A DNA stretch of 64,000 bases. Origin: JAJNBA01 sp035512775 (lineage in GTDB: Bacteria > Actinomycetota > UBA4738 > HRBIN12). The stretch spans positions 1-64,000 of the forward strand of contig DATKDI010000056.1 of the NCBI GenBank assembly GCA_035512775.1, given 5' to 3'. Each line of letters begins with the position of its first letter. The stretch's first letter is position 1. Shown here piece after piece: positions 43,511-51,938 of the stretch. A program made the position numbers and the translations under genes. The notes beneath the pieces are model-generated. The model made no database searches and was not told where the DNA came from. It saw only the letters and a program-made list of their open reading frames with translations.

Positions 43511-43888
43511 ATGAGACTGCTGCCGGGAAGGCGCGGGACAGCCTGGTATGTGGTCGCCGACGCCGCGGCGCTCGTCGTCTTCGTGCTCGTCGGGATCAGT
43601 GGGCATCGCGCCACCACGGTGGAGGGTTTCCTGAGGAACGCGGTTCCTCTGTTCGGGGTTTGGTTCCTTGTTGCCTGGCTCGCGCACACCTATCGGAGAC
43701 CTGGGTGGCGGAGCCTCCTCAGGAACTGGATCGTTGCGGTCCCCATCGGGCTCCTCGTCCAGACCCTGATCGTCGGGTCGCCGAAGGGCGCGAGGATCCT
43801 CGTCTTCATCGCCGTGGGGCTCGCTTTCACCGGGTTGTTCCTGGTGCTCGGGCGTCTGCTGGCGCGGCTCCTGTCGCGCGCCCGGTGA
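43511..43888 (+). CDS. DUF3054 integral membrane protein
   Basis: A 125-residue protein with four predicted membrane helices: AAALVVFVLVGISG, PLFGVWFLVAWLAHTY, WIVAVPIGLLVQTLIVG and VFIAVGLAFTGLFLVLG. The start ADAAALVVFVLVG and the basic loop before the third helix fit DUF3054, a family of unknown role in Actinobacteria and haloarchaea. ATG 43511 or the adjacent GTG 43508 may be the start. It is probably co-transcribed with the LLM oxidoreductase gene. Confidence 0.75.
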   Translation: MRLLPGRRGTAWYVVADAAALVVFVLVGISGHRATTVEGFLRNAVPLFGVWFLVAWLAHTYRRPGWRSLLRNWIVAVPIGLLVQTLIVGSPKGARILVFIAVGLAFTGLFLVLGRLLARLLSRAR

Positions 43889-43901
43889 GTCCGCCCGACT
43901 C

Positions 43902-44165
43902 TCAGTAGCGGTCGTCGTGGGAGGGGAGGTTCCGCGGTGGCTGCGTTCGGTGACCCCAAGACCACGTGCGGACCTGCGAGCGCTCGCCGGCCCCGTCCCG
44001 CTCCCATCGGCGGAGCTGGCCTTTGAACGAGTACCACGCGACCGCGACGAGCGCGGTGATCGTGAGGAGGATCGTCAGGACGAGGATCGCGGTGAGCTTG
44101 AGGACGGCGCCCAGCACGCCGAACGCCGCCGCGAGGAGGACGAGAAGGAGGATCACCCAAGCCAT
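43902..44165 (-). CDS. Small membrane protein of unknown function
   Basis: An 87-residue protein. Residues 2-45 form one or two hydrophobic helices (AWVILLLVLLAAAFGVLG and LTAILVLTILLTITALVAV), and the remaining ~40 residues are polar and cytoplasmic-looking. No family is recognised. It begins 4 nt after the alpha/beta-hydrolase stop codon, so the two form one transcript. Confidence 0.6.
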   Translation of the reverse strand: MAWVILLLVLLAAAFGVLGAVLKLTAILVLTILLTITALVAVAWYSFKGQLRRWERDGAGERSQVRTWSWGHRTQPPRNLPSHDDRY

Positions 44166-44169
44166 GAAG

Positions 44170-45027
44170 TCATCGTACGAGCTGTTCGGCGAAACGTTCG
44201 ATGCGGCCCGCGAGTGTGTCCGGATGCTGCAGAGGCAGGTCGTGGATCCCTTCCATCCAGGAGACGCGGATGGGAGCTCCCGATCGCGCCACGCGCTTGG
44301 CGGCTCGCCGCTTGCGCTCGTCCCACTCGGGGTCGCCGCCTCCACGAGCGAGGACGGCCAGGGTGGGAACCGAGAGACGCGCGAGCTCGGCATCGGGTTC
44401 CTGGAGCCAGATCGCCCGCAGGATCCGGAGATGGTTGGCCCTCGACAGCCGAGGCCTGATCCGACCTCGGCGGTCGACGTGCATCACCGAGAGAACGATC
44501 TCCTCGATCTGCGGAGTGACCTCGACCGCATCGGCGAGGAACGTGCGCATCATGAGACGGAACTCGTCCACGGGCATGCCCGCCAGGTGGGGAGGGGCCA
44601 GCTCCCGCTTCACCGTCGCCCAGTCTCTCCCCTCCCGGAGGGCGCTGATGCCACCGTCCACGAGCACCGCGCCACGGACCGCGCGCGGGTGACGAGCCGC
44701 GAGCTCGAGCGCGACCATCGCCCCCCACGAGTGCCCGGCGATGAAGGGCCGGCGTAGATGCGTCGCGCGGATCACGGCGCGCGCATCCGCGACGACCGGG
44801 TCGGATCCATACCCGCTCGGCGGCTTCGCGGACAGGCCGTGACCTCGGGCGTCGTAGGTGACGATCCGGAACCGGCGCGTCAGCCTTGGCAGCATGAGAT
44901 CCCAGATCCGCTGGGAAGAGGCCAGCCCGTGGTGGAGGAGGAGACCGCGGGCGGAGGTCGAAGGGGTCTCGTGGTCACGGACGGCGAGCATGACCCCACC
45001 GTCTCCGGGAACGCGCATCTCCTTCAT
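44170..45027 (-). CDS. Alpha/beta hydrolase
   Basis: A 285-residue alpha/beta-hydrolase. The oxyanion region is LLLHHGLASS, the nucleophile elbow is GHSWGAMVALELA (Ser), and the late Asp/His are in GGDPEWDERK and EGIHDLPLQHP. It would cleave an ester, lactone or similar bond; the substrate is unknown. ATG 45027 lies only 12 nt from the divergent SDR start; ATG 45018 is an alternative. Confidence 0.85.
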   Translation of the reverse strand: MKEMRVPGDGGVMLAVRDHETPSTSARGLLLHHGLASSQRIWDLMLPRLTRRFRIVTYDARGHGLSAKPPSGYGSDPVVADARAVIRATHLRRPFIAGHSWGAMVALELAARHPRAVRGAVLVDGGISALREGRDWATVKRELAPPHLAGMPVDEFRLMMRTFLADAVEVTPQIEEIVLSVMHVDRRGRIRPRLSRANHLRILRAIWLQEPDAELARLSVPTLAVLARGGGDPEWDERKRRAAKRVARSGAPIRVSWMEGIHDLPLQHPDTLAGRIERFAEQLVR

Positions 45028-45039
45028 ACTCGGACGCGC

Positions 45040-45849
45040 ATGGTAGAGGAGTTCCGGTCCCCGCTCGCCGACGACGCCAACCTCGGCCGGGTGGCGATCG
45101 TGACCGGTGGCGGCACGGGCATCGGGCGCGCCACGGCTCGAGAGCTGACCCGGACCGGCGCGAGCGTCGCGATCTGCGGCCGGCGGCCGGAGCCCCTCGA
45201 GGACGCGCGAACGGAGCTGGAGGCCGCCGGCCGCGATGTGCTCGCGATGCCCTGTGACGTCCGGGAGCCTGAGCAGGTCGAGACGTTCCTCGACGCCGTC
45301 GACGAGCGGTTCGGGATGACGGACGTCCTCGTGAACAACGCGGGAGGGCAGTTCGCGGCGCCGCTGGAACAGATCGGCTTGAAAGGGCTGCGCGCCGTGC
45401 ACCGGCTCAATGTGGACGCGCCCTGGCACCTCACGAACAGGGTCGCCGAGCGGTGGATGATCCCGAACCGGCGTGGCTTCGTGTGCTTCGTGGGGTTCAG
45501 CCCGCGCCGGGGGGTGCCGCTGATGGCGCATTCCTCCGCGGCGCGCGCCGCCCTCGAGAACATGGCGTCGACGATCGCCATCGAGTGGTCGAAGTACGGG
45601 ATCCGGGCGGTGTGCGTGGCCGCCGGCCTGATCCAGACCGAGGGGATGCTGCAGTACGGCGGACAGGAGCTGGTGGACGAGTACGCGAAGACCGTGCCGA
45701 TGGGACGAGCCGGCAGGCCGGAGGAGGTGGCGTCGACGATCGCGTTCCTCGCGAGCGATGGAGGCGCCTACGTCACCGGGGCCACGATCGTCGTTGACGG
45801 GGGCGCGGATGCGTGGGGGATCGGCACACCTCCACCCCGCCCCGAATGA
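45040..45849 (+). CDS. SDR oxidoreductase, enoyl/dienoyl-CoA reductase-like
   Basis: A 269-residue short-chain dehydrogenase. The cofactor motif is TGGGTGIGRA and LVNNAGGQF follows. The usual catalytic Tyr-x3-Lys is absent: the segment reads MAHSSAARAALENM. This is characteristic of the 2,4-dienoyl-CoA/trans-2-enoyl-CoA reductase branch (DECR/PECR), which also lacks that Tyr. It therefore probably reduces an unsaturated acyl-CoA with NADPH. The ATG is 12 nt from the start of the divergent alpha/beta hydrolase. Confidence 0.85.
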   Translation: MVEEFRSPLADDANLGRVAIVTGGGTGIGRATARELTRTGASVAICGRRPEPLEDARTELEAAGRDVLAMPCDVREPEQVETFLDAVDERFGMTDVLVNNAGGQFAAPLEQIGLKGLRAVHRLNVDAPWHLTNRVAERWMIPNRRGFVCFVGFSPRRGVPLMAHSSAARAALENMASTIAIEWSKYGIRAVCVAAGLIQTEGMLQYGGQELVDEYAKTVPMGRAGRPEEVASTIAFLASDGGAYVTGATIVVDGGADAWGIGTPPPRPE

Positions 45850-45886
45850 CCAAGGCTCGATGGAGCAACGGAGGAAGGGGAGCGAG

Positions 45887-46177
45887 ATGTACGGAACGGT
45901 GATGCGAGCGAAGGCGAAACCCGGGAGCCGTCAGGAGGTCGTGGCGATGATGGGCGAGAGCCTCGATACCAAGGGGTTCCGTGCCACCTACGTCTTGCTT
46001 CCCGACGACGACGAGGACGCGGTCGTCGCAGGCGTCATCTTCGAGGATCAGAAGGCGTACTCGGCGAACGCACACGATCCCGCCACCGAGGCGTGGTACG
46101 GCAGGTTCCGCGCGCTCCTCGAGGACGACCCCAACTGGACCGACGGCGATTGGGTGTCGTTCCTGTCCACCCGATAG
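45887..46177 (+). CDS. Small dimeric alpha/beta-barrel (ABM-like) protein
   Basis: A 96-residue protein (YGTVMRAKAKPGSRQEVVAMM, ATYVLLPDDDEDAVVAGVIFED) of the ferredoxin-like dimeric alpha/beta-barrel type, similar to antibiotic-biosynthesis-monooxygenase (ABM) domains. Function is unknown. It is 31 bp upstream of the aldehyde dehydrogenase gene and probably shares its transcript. GGAGGAAGG precedes ATG 45887; ATG 45860 is possible. Confidence 0.65.
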   Translation: MYGTVMRAKAKPGSRQEVVAMMGESLDTKGFRATYVLLPDDDEDAVVAGVIFEDQKAYSANAHDPATEAWYGRFRALLEDDPNWTDGDWVSFLSTR

Positions 46178-46208
46178 CCTTCCTGCCTCGAGCGAAGGGG
46201 TGACGGAG

Positions 46209-47657
46209 ATGGCAGATGCGTTGCAGAACCACATCGAGGGGAAGTGGGTGGACGCGCAGGACGGAGCCCGCTTCGACGTGTTCAACCCGGCCACCGGTGA
46301 GGTGATCGCCACCGCGCCGGACTCGAAGCAGGCCGATGTCGACGCAGCCGTCTCCGCCGCCCGCCGCGCCTTCGACGATGGCTCGTGGTGGCCCGGCACC
46401 TCCGGACGCGATCGGGGCCGGATCCTTCTTCGTGCCGCGGACATCGTGCGGCGGGAGCAGGAGCGGCTCGCGGCGCAAGAATCACTCGACTCCGGCAAGC
46501 CGATCGGGGACGCGCGTGAGGACGTCGCCGAAGTGGCGTTCATGTTCGAGTACTACGGCGGCTGGGCGACGAAGATCGAGGGGGACTCCCACCACGTGTC
46601 GGCCGACGCGATGTTCATGGTCTGGAAGGAGCCGGTGGGCGTCGCCGTGGGCATCACGCCCTGGAACTACCCCTTGATGATGGCGGTCCAGAAGGTGGCT
46701 CCGGCCCTCGCGGCCGGGTGCACGTTCATCCTGAAGCCCCCCGAGCAGACGCCGCTCACCTGCCTCGAGCTGCCGAAGATCCTCGAGGAGGCCGGACTGC
46801 CCGCCGGTGTCCTCCACGTGCTCACCGGCTTCGGCGAGACGGCCGGCGCGCCCCTCGTGGCTCACCCCGGAGTGGACAAGATCGGCTTCACCGGCTCCAA
46901 GGAGGTGGGGAAGATCATCATGCGCTCCGGCGCGGACACGCTGAAGCGCGTCACGTTGGAGCTCGGCGGCAAGTCGCCGAACATCGTCTTCGGCGACGCG
47001 GACCTCCCAGCAGCGCTCGAGGGATCCGCGAACGGGGTCTTCTGGAACCAGGGTGAGATCTGCTCGGCCGGCACACGCGTCTTCGTCGACACGAAGGTCT
47101 ACGACGACGCGGTGAACGCGTTCGTCGATCGGGCGAAGAACGTGAAGCTCGGAGAGGGTTCGGACGAGTCCACGACGATGGGTCCGCTCGTGTCGAAGGA
47201 GCAGCAGGAGCGGGTCGAGCGCTACATCGAGATCGGGGCGGGCGAGGCGACGCTCGCGGCCAAGGGCGAGAAGCCCGACGACCCGCGCCTCGCTCAGGGC
47301 TACTTCGTCCCGCCCACGATCTTCGCCGACGTCACGAACGATGCGACGATCGCGCGTGAGGAGATCTTCGGGCCGGTGATGTCGGTGATCCCGTTCTCTT
47401 CGATCGAGGACGTGATCGCGATGGCCAACGACAACGAGTACGGCCTCGCCGCGGCGGTGTGGACGCAGGACATCAAGAAGGCCCTTCGCACGGCGCAGGC
47501 GCTGCGATCGGGCATCGTGTGGATCAACGACACGCAGCCGGCGCCGACGGAGATGCCGTGGGGTGGGTACAAGCAGTCCGGGATCGGTCGCGAGCTGGGC
47601 AAGGAGGGCCTCGAGGACTTCCTCGAGAAGAAGTCCGTCTACCTCAACCTGTCGTGA
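46209..47657 (+). CDS. Aldehyde dehydrogenase (betaine-aldehyde/aminoaldehyde type)
   Basis: A 482-residue NAD(P)-dependent dehydrogenase. The general base Glu is in LELGGKSPNIVF and the nucleophile Cys in NQGEICSAGTR. The N-terminal ITPWNYPLMMAVQKVAPALAAG and C-terminal WINDTQPAPTEMPWGGYKQSG segments fit betaine-aldehyde/gamma-aminobutyraldehyde dehydrogenases. It would oxidise an amino-aldehyde to the acid. Nearby polyamine-type transport genes and downstream choline-oxidation genes make either betaine aldehyde or an aminoaldehyde plausible. Its 3' end overlaps the convergent MFS gene by 19 nt. Confidence 0.9.
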   Translation: MADALQNHIEGKWVDAQDGARFDVFNPATGEVIATAPDSKQADVDAAVSAARRAFDDGSWWPGTSGRDRGRILLRAADIVRREQERLAAQESLDSGKPIGDAREDVAEVAFMFEYYGGWATKIEGDSHHVSADAMFMVWKEPVGVAVGITPWNYPLMMAVQKVAPALAAGCTFILKPPEQTPLTCLELPKILEEAGLPAGVLHVLTGFGETAGAPLVAHPGVDKIGFTGSKEVGKIIMRSGADTLKRVTLELGGKSPNIVFGDADLPAALEGSANGVFWNQGEICSAGTRVFVDTKVYDDAVNAFVDRAKNVKLGEGSDESTTMGPLVSKEQQERVERYIEIGAGEATLAAKGEKPDDPRLAQGYFVPPTIFADVTNDATIAREEIFGPVMSVIPFSSIEDVIAMANDNEYGLAAAVWTQDIKKALRTAQALRSGIVWINDTQPAPTEMPWGGYKQSGIGRELGKEGLEDFLEKKSVYLNLS

Positions 47658-48850
47658 TCACGAAGGGTTGGCGCTTCGAGCTCATCGCGTTTCCCTCTGG
47701 CGAACAGGCCGGTGACGGTGATCCCTACCGTCGCCAGCACGATGACGCCCATCGCCGCGCGCAGGTCCACGGTATCGGCGATCCATCCCAGCAGCGGCGG
47801 GGACCACACGAACCCTGTGTAGCCGACGGTCGCGACAGCCGCGATCGCGTTCGGGTCGTCGCTCGTCTCCTCGACGAGGCTGAAGCCCGCCGGCCCGGCC
47901 GCGGACATCGCGAATCCCATGAGGAGGAAGGCGCCCGCCACCACCGGCGTCGTCTGCGCGAGCACCGCGATCGTCCCTCCGATCCCGCCCCCGATCCCGG
48001 CGATCACGATCGTCCTGCGAGGTCCCAGGCCGAACAGGACCTTGGCTGCGAACAGCCTCCCGATGAACAGGGCTCCCGCGAACGCGACGAACGCGGCGCC
48101 CGCCGCCGCGGGGGACGCACCGAGCTCCTCTCGCAGGTAGAGACCCGACCAGATGTCCATCGAACCTTCGACGAGGAAGCAGAACAGCACCGTGAGCGCG
48201 GGGATCCAGAGCGCGGGCGTTCGGCGCAGCGCCGATACGGACAGGACGGACCGGACGCCTTCGGCGGCGGGCTCTCGGGAGGCCCCCCGGATGTTCCACC
48301 ACGCCGTGGCGAGCAGCGCGACGCCGGAGGCCGCGATGACCAGCCGGTGATCGACGTCGATCGTCCGAAGGATGCCGGCGGCGCCGGCACCCGTCACGCC
48401 ACCCAGGGCGTAGCTCGCGTGAAGCCACTGCAGGATCGGGCGCCGGGTCCTGGTCTCCTCGCGCTGGGCGGCCACGTTCACGTACACGTCGATCAGGCCA
48501 TTGCCCACGCCGACCGTCACGAACGTGACCAGCAGCATCGACGTGGGCGCGACGGCGAGGGCGAGGGCGGCGATACCGAGGCTGGCCAGCGAGACCGGCA
48601 CGCTCGCGCGGAGCGTCAGTCGCTGAAGCCGCGGCGCGAAGGCCAGCATCGTGACGATCGCCGAGATGGACAAGAGCGAATAGAGGAGGCCGAGGCGACC
48701 GTCCGTGAGCGAATGCTGTCGCTGGAACTCGAGGACCAGTATCACCCAGACGCCCCAGAACTGACCGAAGCTCCAGTAGCCGGCGAGGAGCGGCAAGGTT
48801 CGGCTCCGGATCAGCGGCTCGAGGTCCCCCTCCGACGTGGATCGCTCCAT
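47639..48850 (-). CDS. MFS transporter
   Basis: A 403-residue major-facilitator protein with about 12 membrane helices. The end of the first half has GVGNGLIDVYVNVAAQRE, and the second half begins near ALWIPALTVLFCFLVEGSMD. The substrate is unknown. Its final codons overlap the aldehyde dehydrogenase gene (47639-47657). ATG 48850 has no clear ribosome-binding site. Confidence 0.85.
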   Translation of the reverse strand: MERSTSEGDLEPLIRSRTLPLLAGYWSFGQFWGVWVILVLEFQRQHSLTDGRLGLLYSLLSISAIVTMLAFAPRLQRLTLRASVPVSLASLGIAALALAVAPTSMLLVTFVTVGVGNGLIDVYVNVAAQREETRTRRPILQWLHASYALGGVTGAGAAGILRTIDVDHRLVIAASGVALLATAWWNIRGASREPAAEGVRSVLSVSALRRTPALWIPALTVLFCFLVEGSMDIWSGLYLREELGASPAAAGAAFVAFAGALFIGRLFAAKVLFGLGPRRTIVIAGIGGGIGGTIAVLAQTTPVVAGAFLLMGFAMSAAGPAGFSLVEETSDDPNAIAAVATVGYTGFVWSPPLLGWIADTVDLRAAMGVIVLATVGITVTGLFARGKRDELEAPTLRDHDRLR

Positions 48851-48942
48851 GGCCGGATGATGACAGCAGGAGGCGCCGCTCAGCGCGACTCCGGGTTCTC
48901 CCCGGGCATGCCGCCTGATGCCCGCGATAGACTCGCCGCCTC

Positions 48943-50064
48943 ATGGCGGGTGGCGAGGTGCAGCTGATCGATCTCGTGAAGCGCTTCGGCGACTTCACCG
49001 CCGTCGACGGCATCAACCTCAGGGTCGCTCCCGGCGAGTTCTTCTCGCTCCTGGGTCCGTCCGGCTGCGGGAAAACCACGACCCTTCGGATGATCGCCGG
49101 GTTCGAGCGTCCCACGGAGGGCCAGGTCGTCCTCGACGGAACGGACGTGGCCAGCGTGCCGCCGCACAAGCGGCACGTGAACACGGTCTTCCAGAACTAC
49201 GCGCTGTTCCCGCATCTGAACGTCGAGAAGAACGTCGCGTTCGGCCTCCGCTACAAGGAGACGTCGAAGGGGGAGAGTGGCAAGCTCGTGGGGCGCGCGC
49301 TGGAGCTCGTACGACTGACGGGCTATGAGAAGCGGAGGCCGAATCAGCTTTCGGGAGGCCAACAGCAGCGAGTGGCCCTCGCGCGCGCCCTGATCCTCAA
49401 TCCCTCCGTCCTGCTCCTCGACGAGCCCTTGGGCGCTCTCGATGCGAAGCTGCGGAAGGCTCTGCAGATCGAGCTCAAGGCGATCCAGGAGGAGGTCGGC
49501 ATCACGTTCATCTACGTGACGCACGACCAGGAGGAAGCGTTGACGATGTCGGACCGGCTCGCGGTGATGTCGAACGGGCAGATCGAGCAGGTGGGACCGC
49601 CGACGGAGGTCTACGAGGAGCCCGCCACGGCCTACGTCGCGGATTTCCTGGGTGTCTCCAACCTCATTGACGCGACGGCCTACGGACCGGCCGAGGGTGG
49701 ATGTCGCGTGCGGTTCGGGGACTTCGAGCTGATCGCCGGCCAGGGGGAGCCCGACGCGCACGGCGAGGTGAAGCTCTCGATCCGGCCCGAGCGTGTCGAC
49801 CTCGAGGAGACGGGGACCACCGGCCCCAACCGGATCCCCGGCATGGTGGAGCGGCTCGTCTACGTCGGTTCCATGATGCAGGTGATCGTGAATCTTGCGC
49901 CGGGAGAGAAGGTGCAAGTCCTCATCCAGAACGAGGGGGAGGCCCTCCCGTTCCAGCAGGGAACGGCGGTGTCCGTGCACCTGCCTCGGGAGGCACTGCG
50001 GGTTCTTCCGCAAGGCGAGGTCTCTGAGGAAGGGTTCACCGCCGCGGCACAAGCGCTGCGATAG
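48943..50064 (+). CDS. potA: ABC transporter ATPase, PotA type
   Basis: A 373-residue ATPase of the spermidine/putrescine-type importers. Walker A is GPSGCGKTT, the signature LSGGQQQR, Walker B VLLLDEPLGALD and the switch His THDQEEA. A C-terminal TOBE domain begins near residue 255. It should power the importer encoded convergently at 50071-53282; the family and the adjacency support this, but the opposite strand means it is separately transcribed. ATG 48943 follows TAGACT by 9 nt. Confidence 0.9.
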   Translation: MAGGEVQLIDLVKRFGDFTAVDGINLRVAPGEFFSLLGPSGCGKTTTLRMIAGFERPTEGQVVLDGTDVASVPPHKRHVNTVFQNYALFPHLNVEKNVAFGLRYKETSKGESGKLVGRALELVRLTGYEKRRPNQLSGGQQQRVALARALILNPSVLLLDEPLGALDAKLRKALQIELKAIQEEVGITFIYVTHDQEEALTMSDRLAVMSNGQIEQVGPPTEVYEEPATAYVADFLGVSNLIDATAYGPAEGGCRVRFGDFELIAGQGEPDAHGEVKLSIRPERVDLEETGTTGPNRIPGMVERLVYVGSMMQVIVNLAPGEKVQVLIQNEGEALPFQQGTAVSVHLPREALRVLPQGEVSEEGFTAAAQALR

Positions 50065-50070
50065 ATCCGC

Positions 50071-50997
50071 TCAGATCTCGAATCGGGCGAAGTCCTCGAC
50101 GGCCGAGCGCCCGGTCCCTTGCCGCCGGTTGAACCAGCGGAGGATCAGGACAGCCACGGTGATCGAGAGCAGCGAGAGCATCATCATGATGGTCGCCAAT
50201 GCGTTCAGGCTCGGGTTCCCCGCGTTCCGAGCCGCGCTGTAGATCTTGATGGGGATCGTGGTGCAGTCCTGCGCACAGAGGAACTGGCTGATCACGAAGT
50301 CGTCGATCGAGATCGCGAACACGATGAAGAAGCTCGACAGGACCGCCGGTGCGAGGAGCGGGAGCAGGATGCGTTTGAGCGCGCCCGCCGGCGAGGCGCC
50401 GAGGTCCATCGCGGCTTCCTCGTAGTCGCGTCCGATCGCGAAGAGCCGTCCTCTCGTCACGATCACGACGTAGGAGAGCGAGAAGGTGACGTGGCCCAGG
50501 AGCTGCGCCCCCGTCCCCAGCTTGACGTGATACAGGTTGGAGAAGATCAGGAACATCGAGGCGCCCATCACGATCTCGGGCGTGACGAGCGGGAAGAGCA
50601 TCAGGAAGTTCGCGGCGCCGGAGCCGCGGCCTCGCCACCGGGCGAGCCCGATGGCGAGGCCCACGCCCAGCGCCGTTGCGATCGGCATCGTCAGCAGGGC
50701 GAGCTTGAGGCTCTGGGTGAGCGCGGGGAGCAACGTGTCGTCGAAGTTCAGGGAGGCCTCGTTCCAGATCGACTCGTACCACTGCAGGCTGAATCCCTGG
50801 AAGGTGCTCCGCGAGCGGCCGTCATTGAAGGAGAACTGGACGGCGATCAGGACGGGGGCGATCGTCCAGATGATGTACAGCCACGTCCAGACCGAGAGGA
50901 GTCGCGGCTTCCCCCACGGGTTCGAGAAGAAGGATCGCAGGCGACCGACGCGGGGCGAGGCGGCTTCACGCGGGAGCGTCGCTTCGGCCGTCGTCAT
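50071..50997 (-). CDS. potC: ABC importer permease, PotC type
   Basis: A 308-residue membrane subunit with about six helices. The EAA loop that contacts the ATPase is EEAAMDLGASPAGALKRILLP. It overlaps the upstream PotB-type gene by ATGA, and together with the binding protein forms the minus-strand operon of a polyamine/quaternary-amine type importer. Confidence 0.9.
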   Translation of the reverse strand: MTTAEATLPREAASPRVGRLRSFFSNPWGKPRLLSVWTWLYIIWTIAPVLIAVQFSFNDGRSRSTFQGFSLQWYESIWNEASLNFDDTLLPALTQSLKLALLTMPIATALGVGLAIGLARWRGRGSGAANFLMLFPLVTPEIVMGASMFLIFSNLYHVKLGTGAQLLGHVTFSLSYVVIVTRGRLFAIGRDYEEAAMDLGASPAGALKRILLPLLAPAVLSSFFIVFAISIDDFVISQFLCAQDCTTIPIKIYSAARNAGNPSLNALATIMMMLSLLSITVAVLILRWFNRRQGTGRSAVEDFARFEI

Positions 50998-51929
50998 CGC
51001 TGGGCCTCCTTGGCTGCCCGGGAGACGCTCACGAGGTAGTAGATCATCAGTGCGCCGATGAACGCGGACAGGAGCAACGTGATCGCCGCGCCTTGCGGTT
51101 GTCTGCCCTGTCCCTGCAACGCGAGGTCGATCGCGTTGCCCATCATCGTGTTCTCGGGACTGGCCGTCATCAGGTTGGGTGTGTAGTAGTCGCCGAACAT
51201 CGGCAACGTGATGATCACGGCGCCGGCGAGGATGCCTTGCTTCGACAGGGGCAGGGTGACGCGCCAGAACGTGCTCGCGGGACTGGCACCCATATCGCGA
51301 GAGGCTTCGAGCTGAGACGTGTCGATCCTGTCCAGCGCGGCGTACAGAGGCAGGATGAAGAACGGGATATAGCCGTAGACCAGCCCCAGGATCACTGTCA
51401 TATGGGAGACCCTGCCGCTGCTCCAGTTGACGGGGTCGTTCACGAAGGGGGTGAGGAGCAAGAGCCTGTTGAAAAGTCCCGGGTCCTCCGGCTTGACGGC
51501 CAGGAGGTTGACCCAGGCGAGCATCCGCATCAGGTAGCTCATCCAGAACGGCGCGATCATCAGGGTGAGCAGGAGGATCTTCAGTCGCCCGCCGTATCGA
51601 GCGATGTAGTACGCGACCGGATAGCCGACGACCAGGCAGATGGCGACGGAGACCGCTACGTACGCGAGGGTGCGGAGGAATTGCGCCTGCAAGCCACTCG
51701 ATGAGAACAGCTCACCGGCGGTCGTCGAGAACGTCTCGTACTGCCACTCGAGGGGGTTCCACGCGGGGATGGGGAGGGCGAAGATCGGGTCGCGTCCCCC
51801 GAACGCCACCGCTGCGATGGCGTAGAACGGCAGGATGAACAGCAGGAGCAGCCAGAGGATCCCCGGCGCCGCGAGCGCCGGGTAGTACCAGCGTCGCTGC
51901 CCGACGATCCCGCCCGTCGGTGTCGGCAT
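50994..51929 (-). CDS. potB: ABC importer permease, PotB type
   Basis: A 311-residue membrane subunit with about six helices. The EAA loop is LEASRDMGASPASTFWRV. FWMSYLMRMLAW and the GYIPFFILPLYAALDR segment are typical of PotB. It begins 9 nt after the binding-protein stop and overlaps PotC (ATGA), so the three genes are coupled. Confidence 0.9.
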   Translation of the reverse strand: MPTPTGGIVGQRRWYYPALAAPGILWLLLLFILPFYAIAAVAFGGRDPIFALPIPAWNPLEWQYETFSTTAGELFSSSGLQAQFLRTLAYVAVSVAICLVVGYPVAYYIARYGGRLKILLLTLMIAPFWMSYLMRMLAWVNLLAVKPEDPGLFNRLLLLTPFVNDPVNWSSGRVSHMTVILGLVYGYIPFFILPLYAALDRIDTSQLEASRDMGASPASTFWRVTLPLSKQGILAGAVIITLPMFGDYYTPNLMTASPENTMMGNAIDLALQGQGRQPQGAAITLLLSAFIGALMIYYLVSVSRAAKEAQR

Positions 51930-51938
51930 TCCCGGAGG

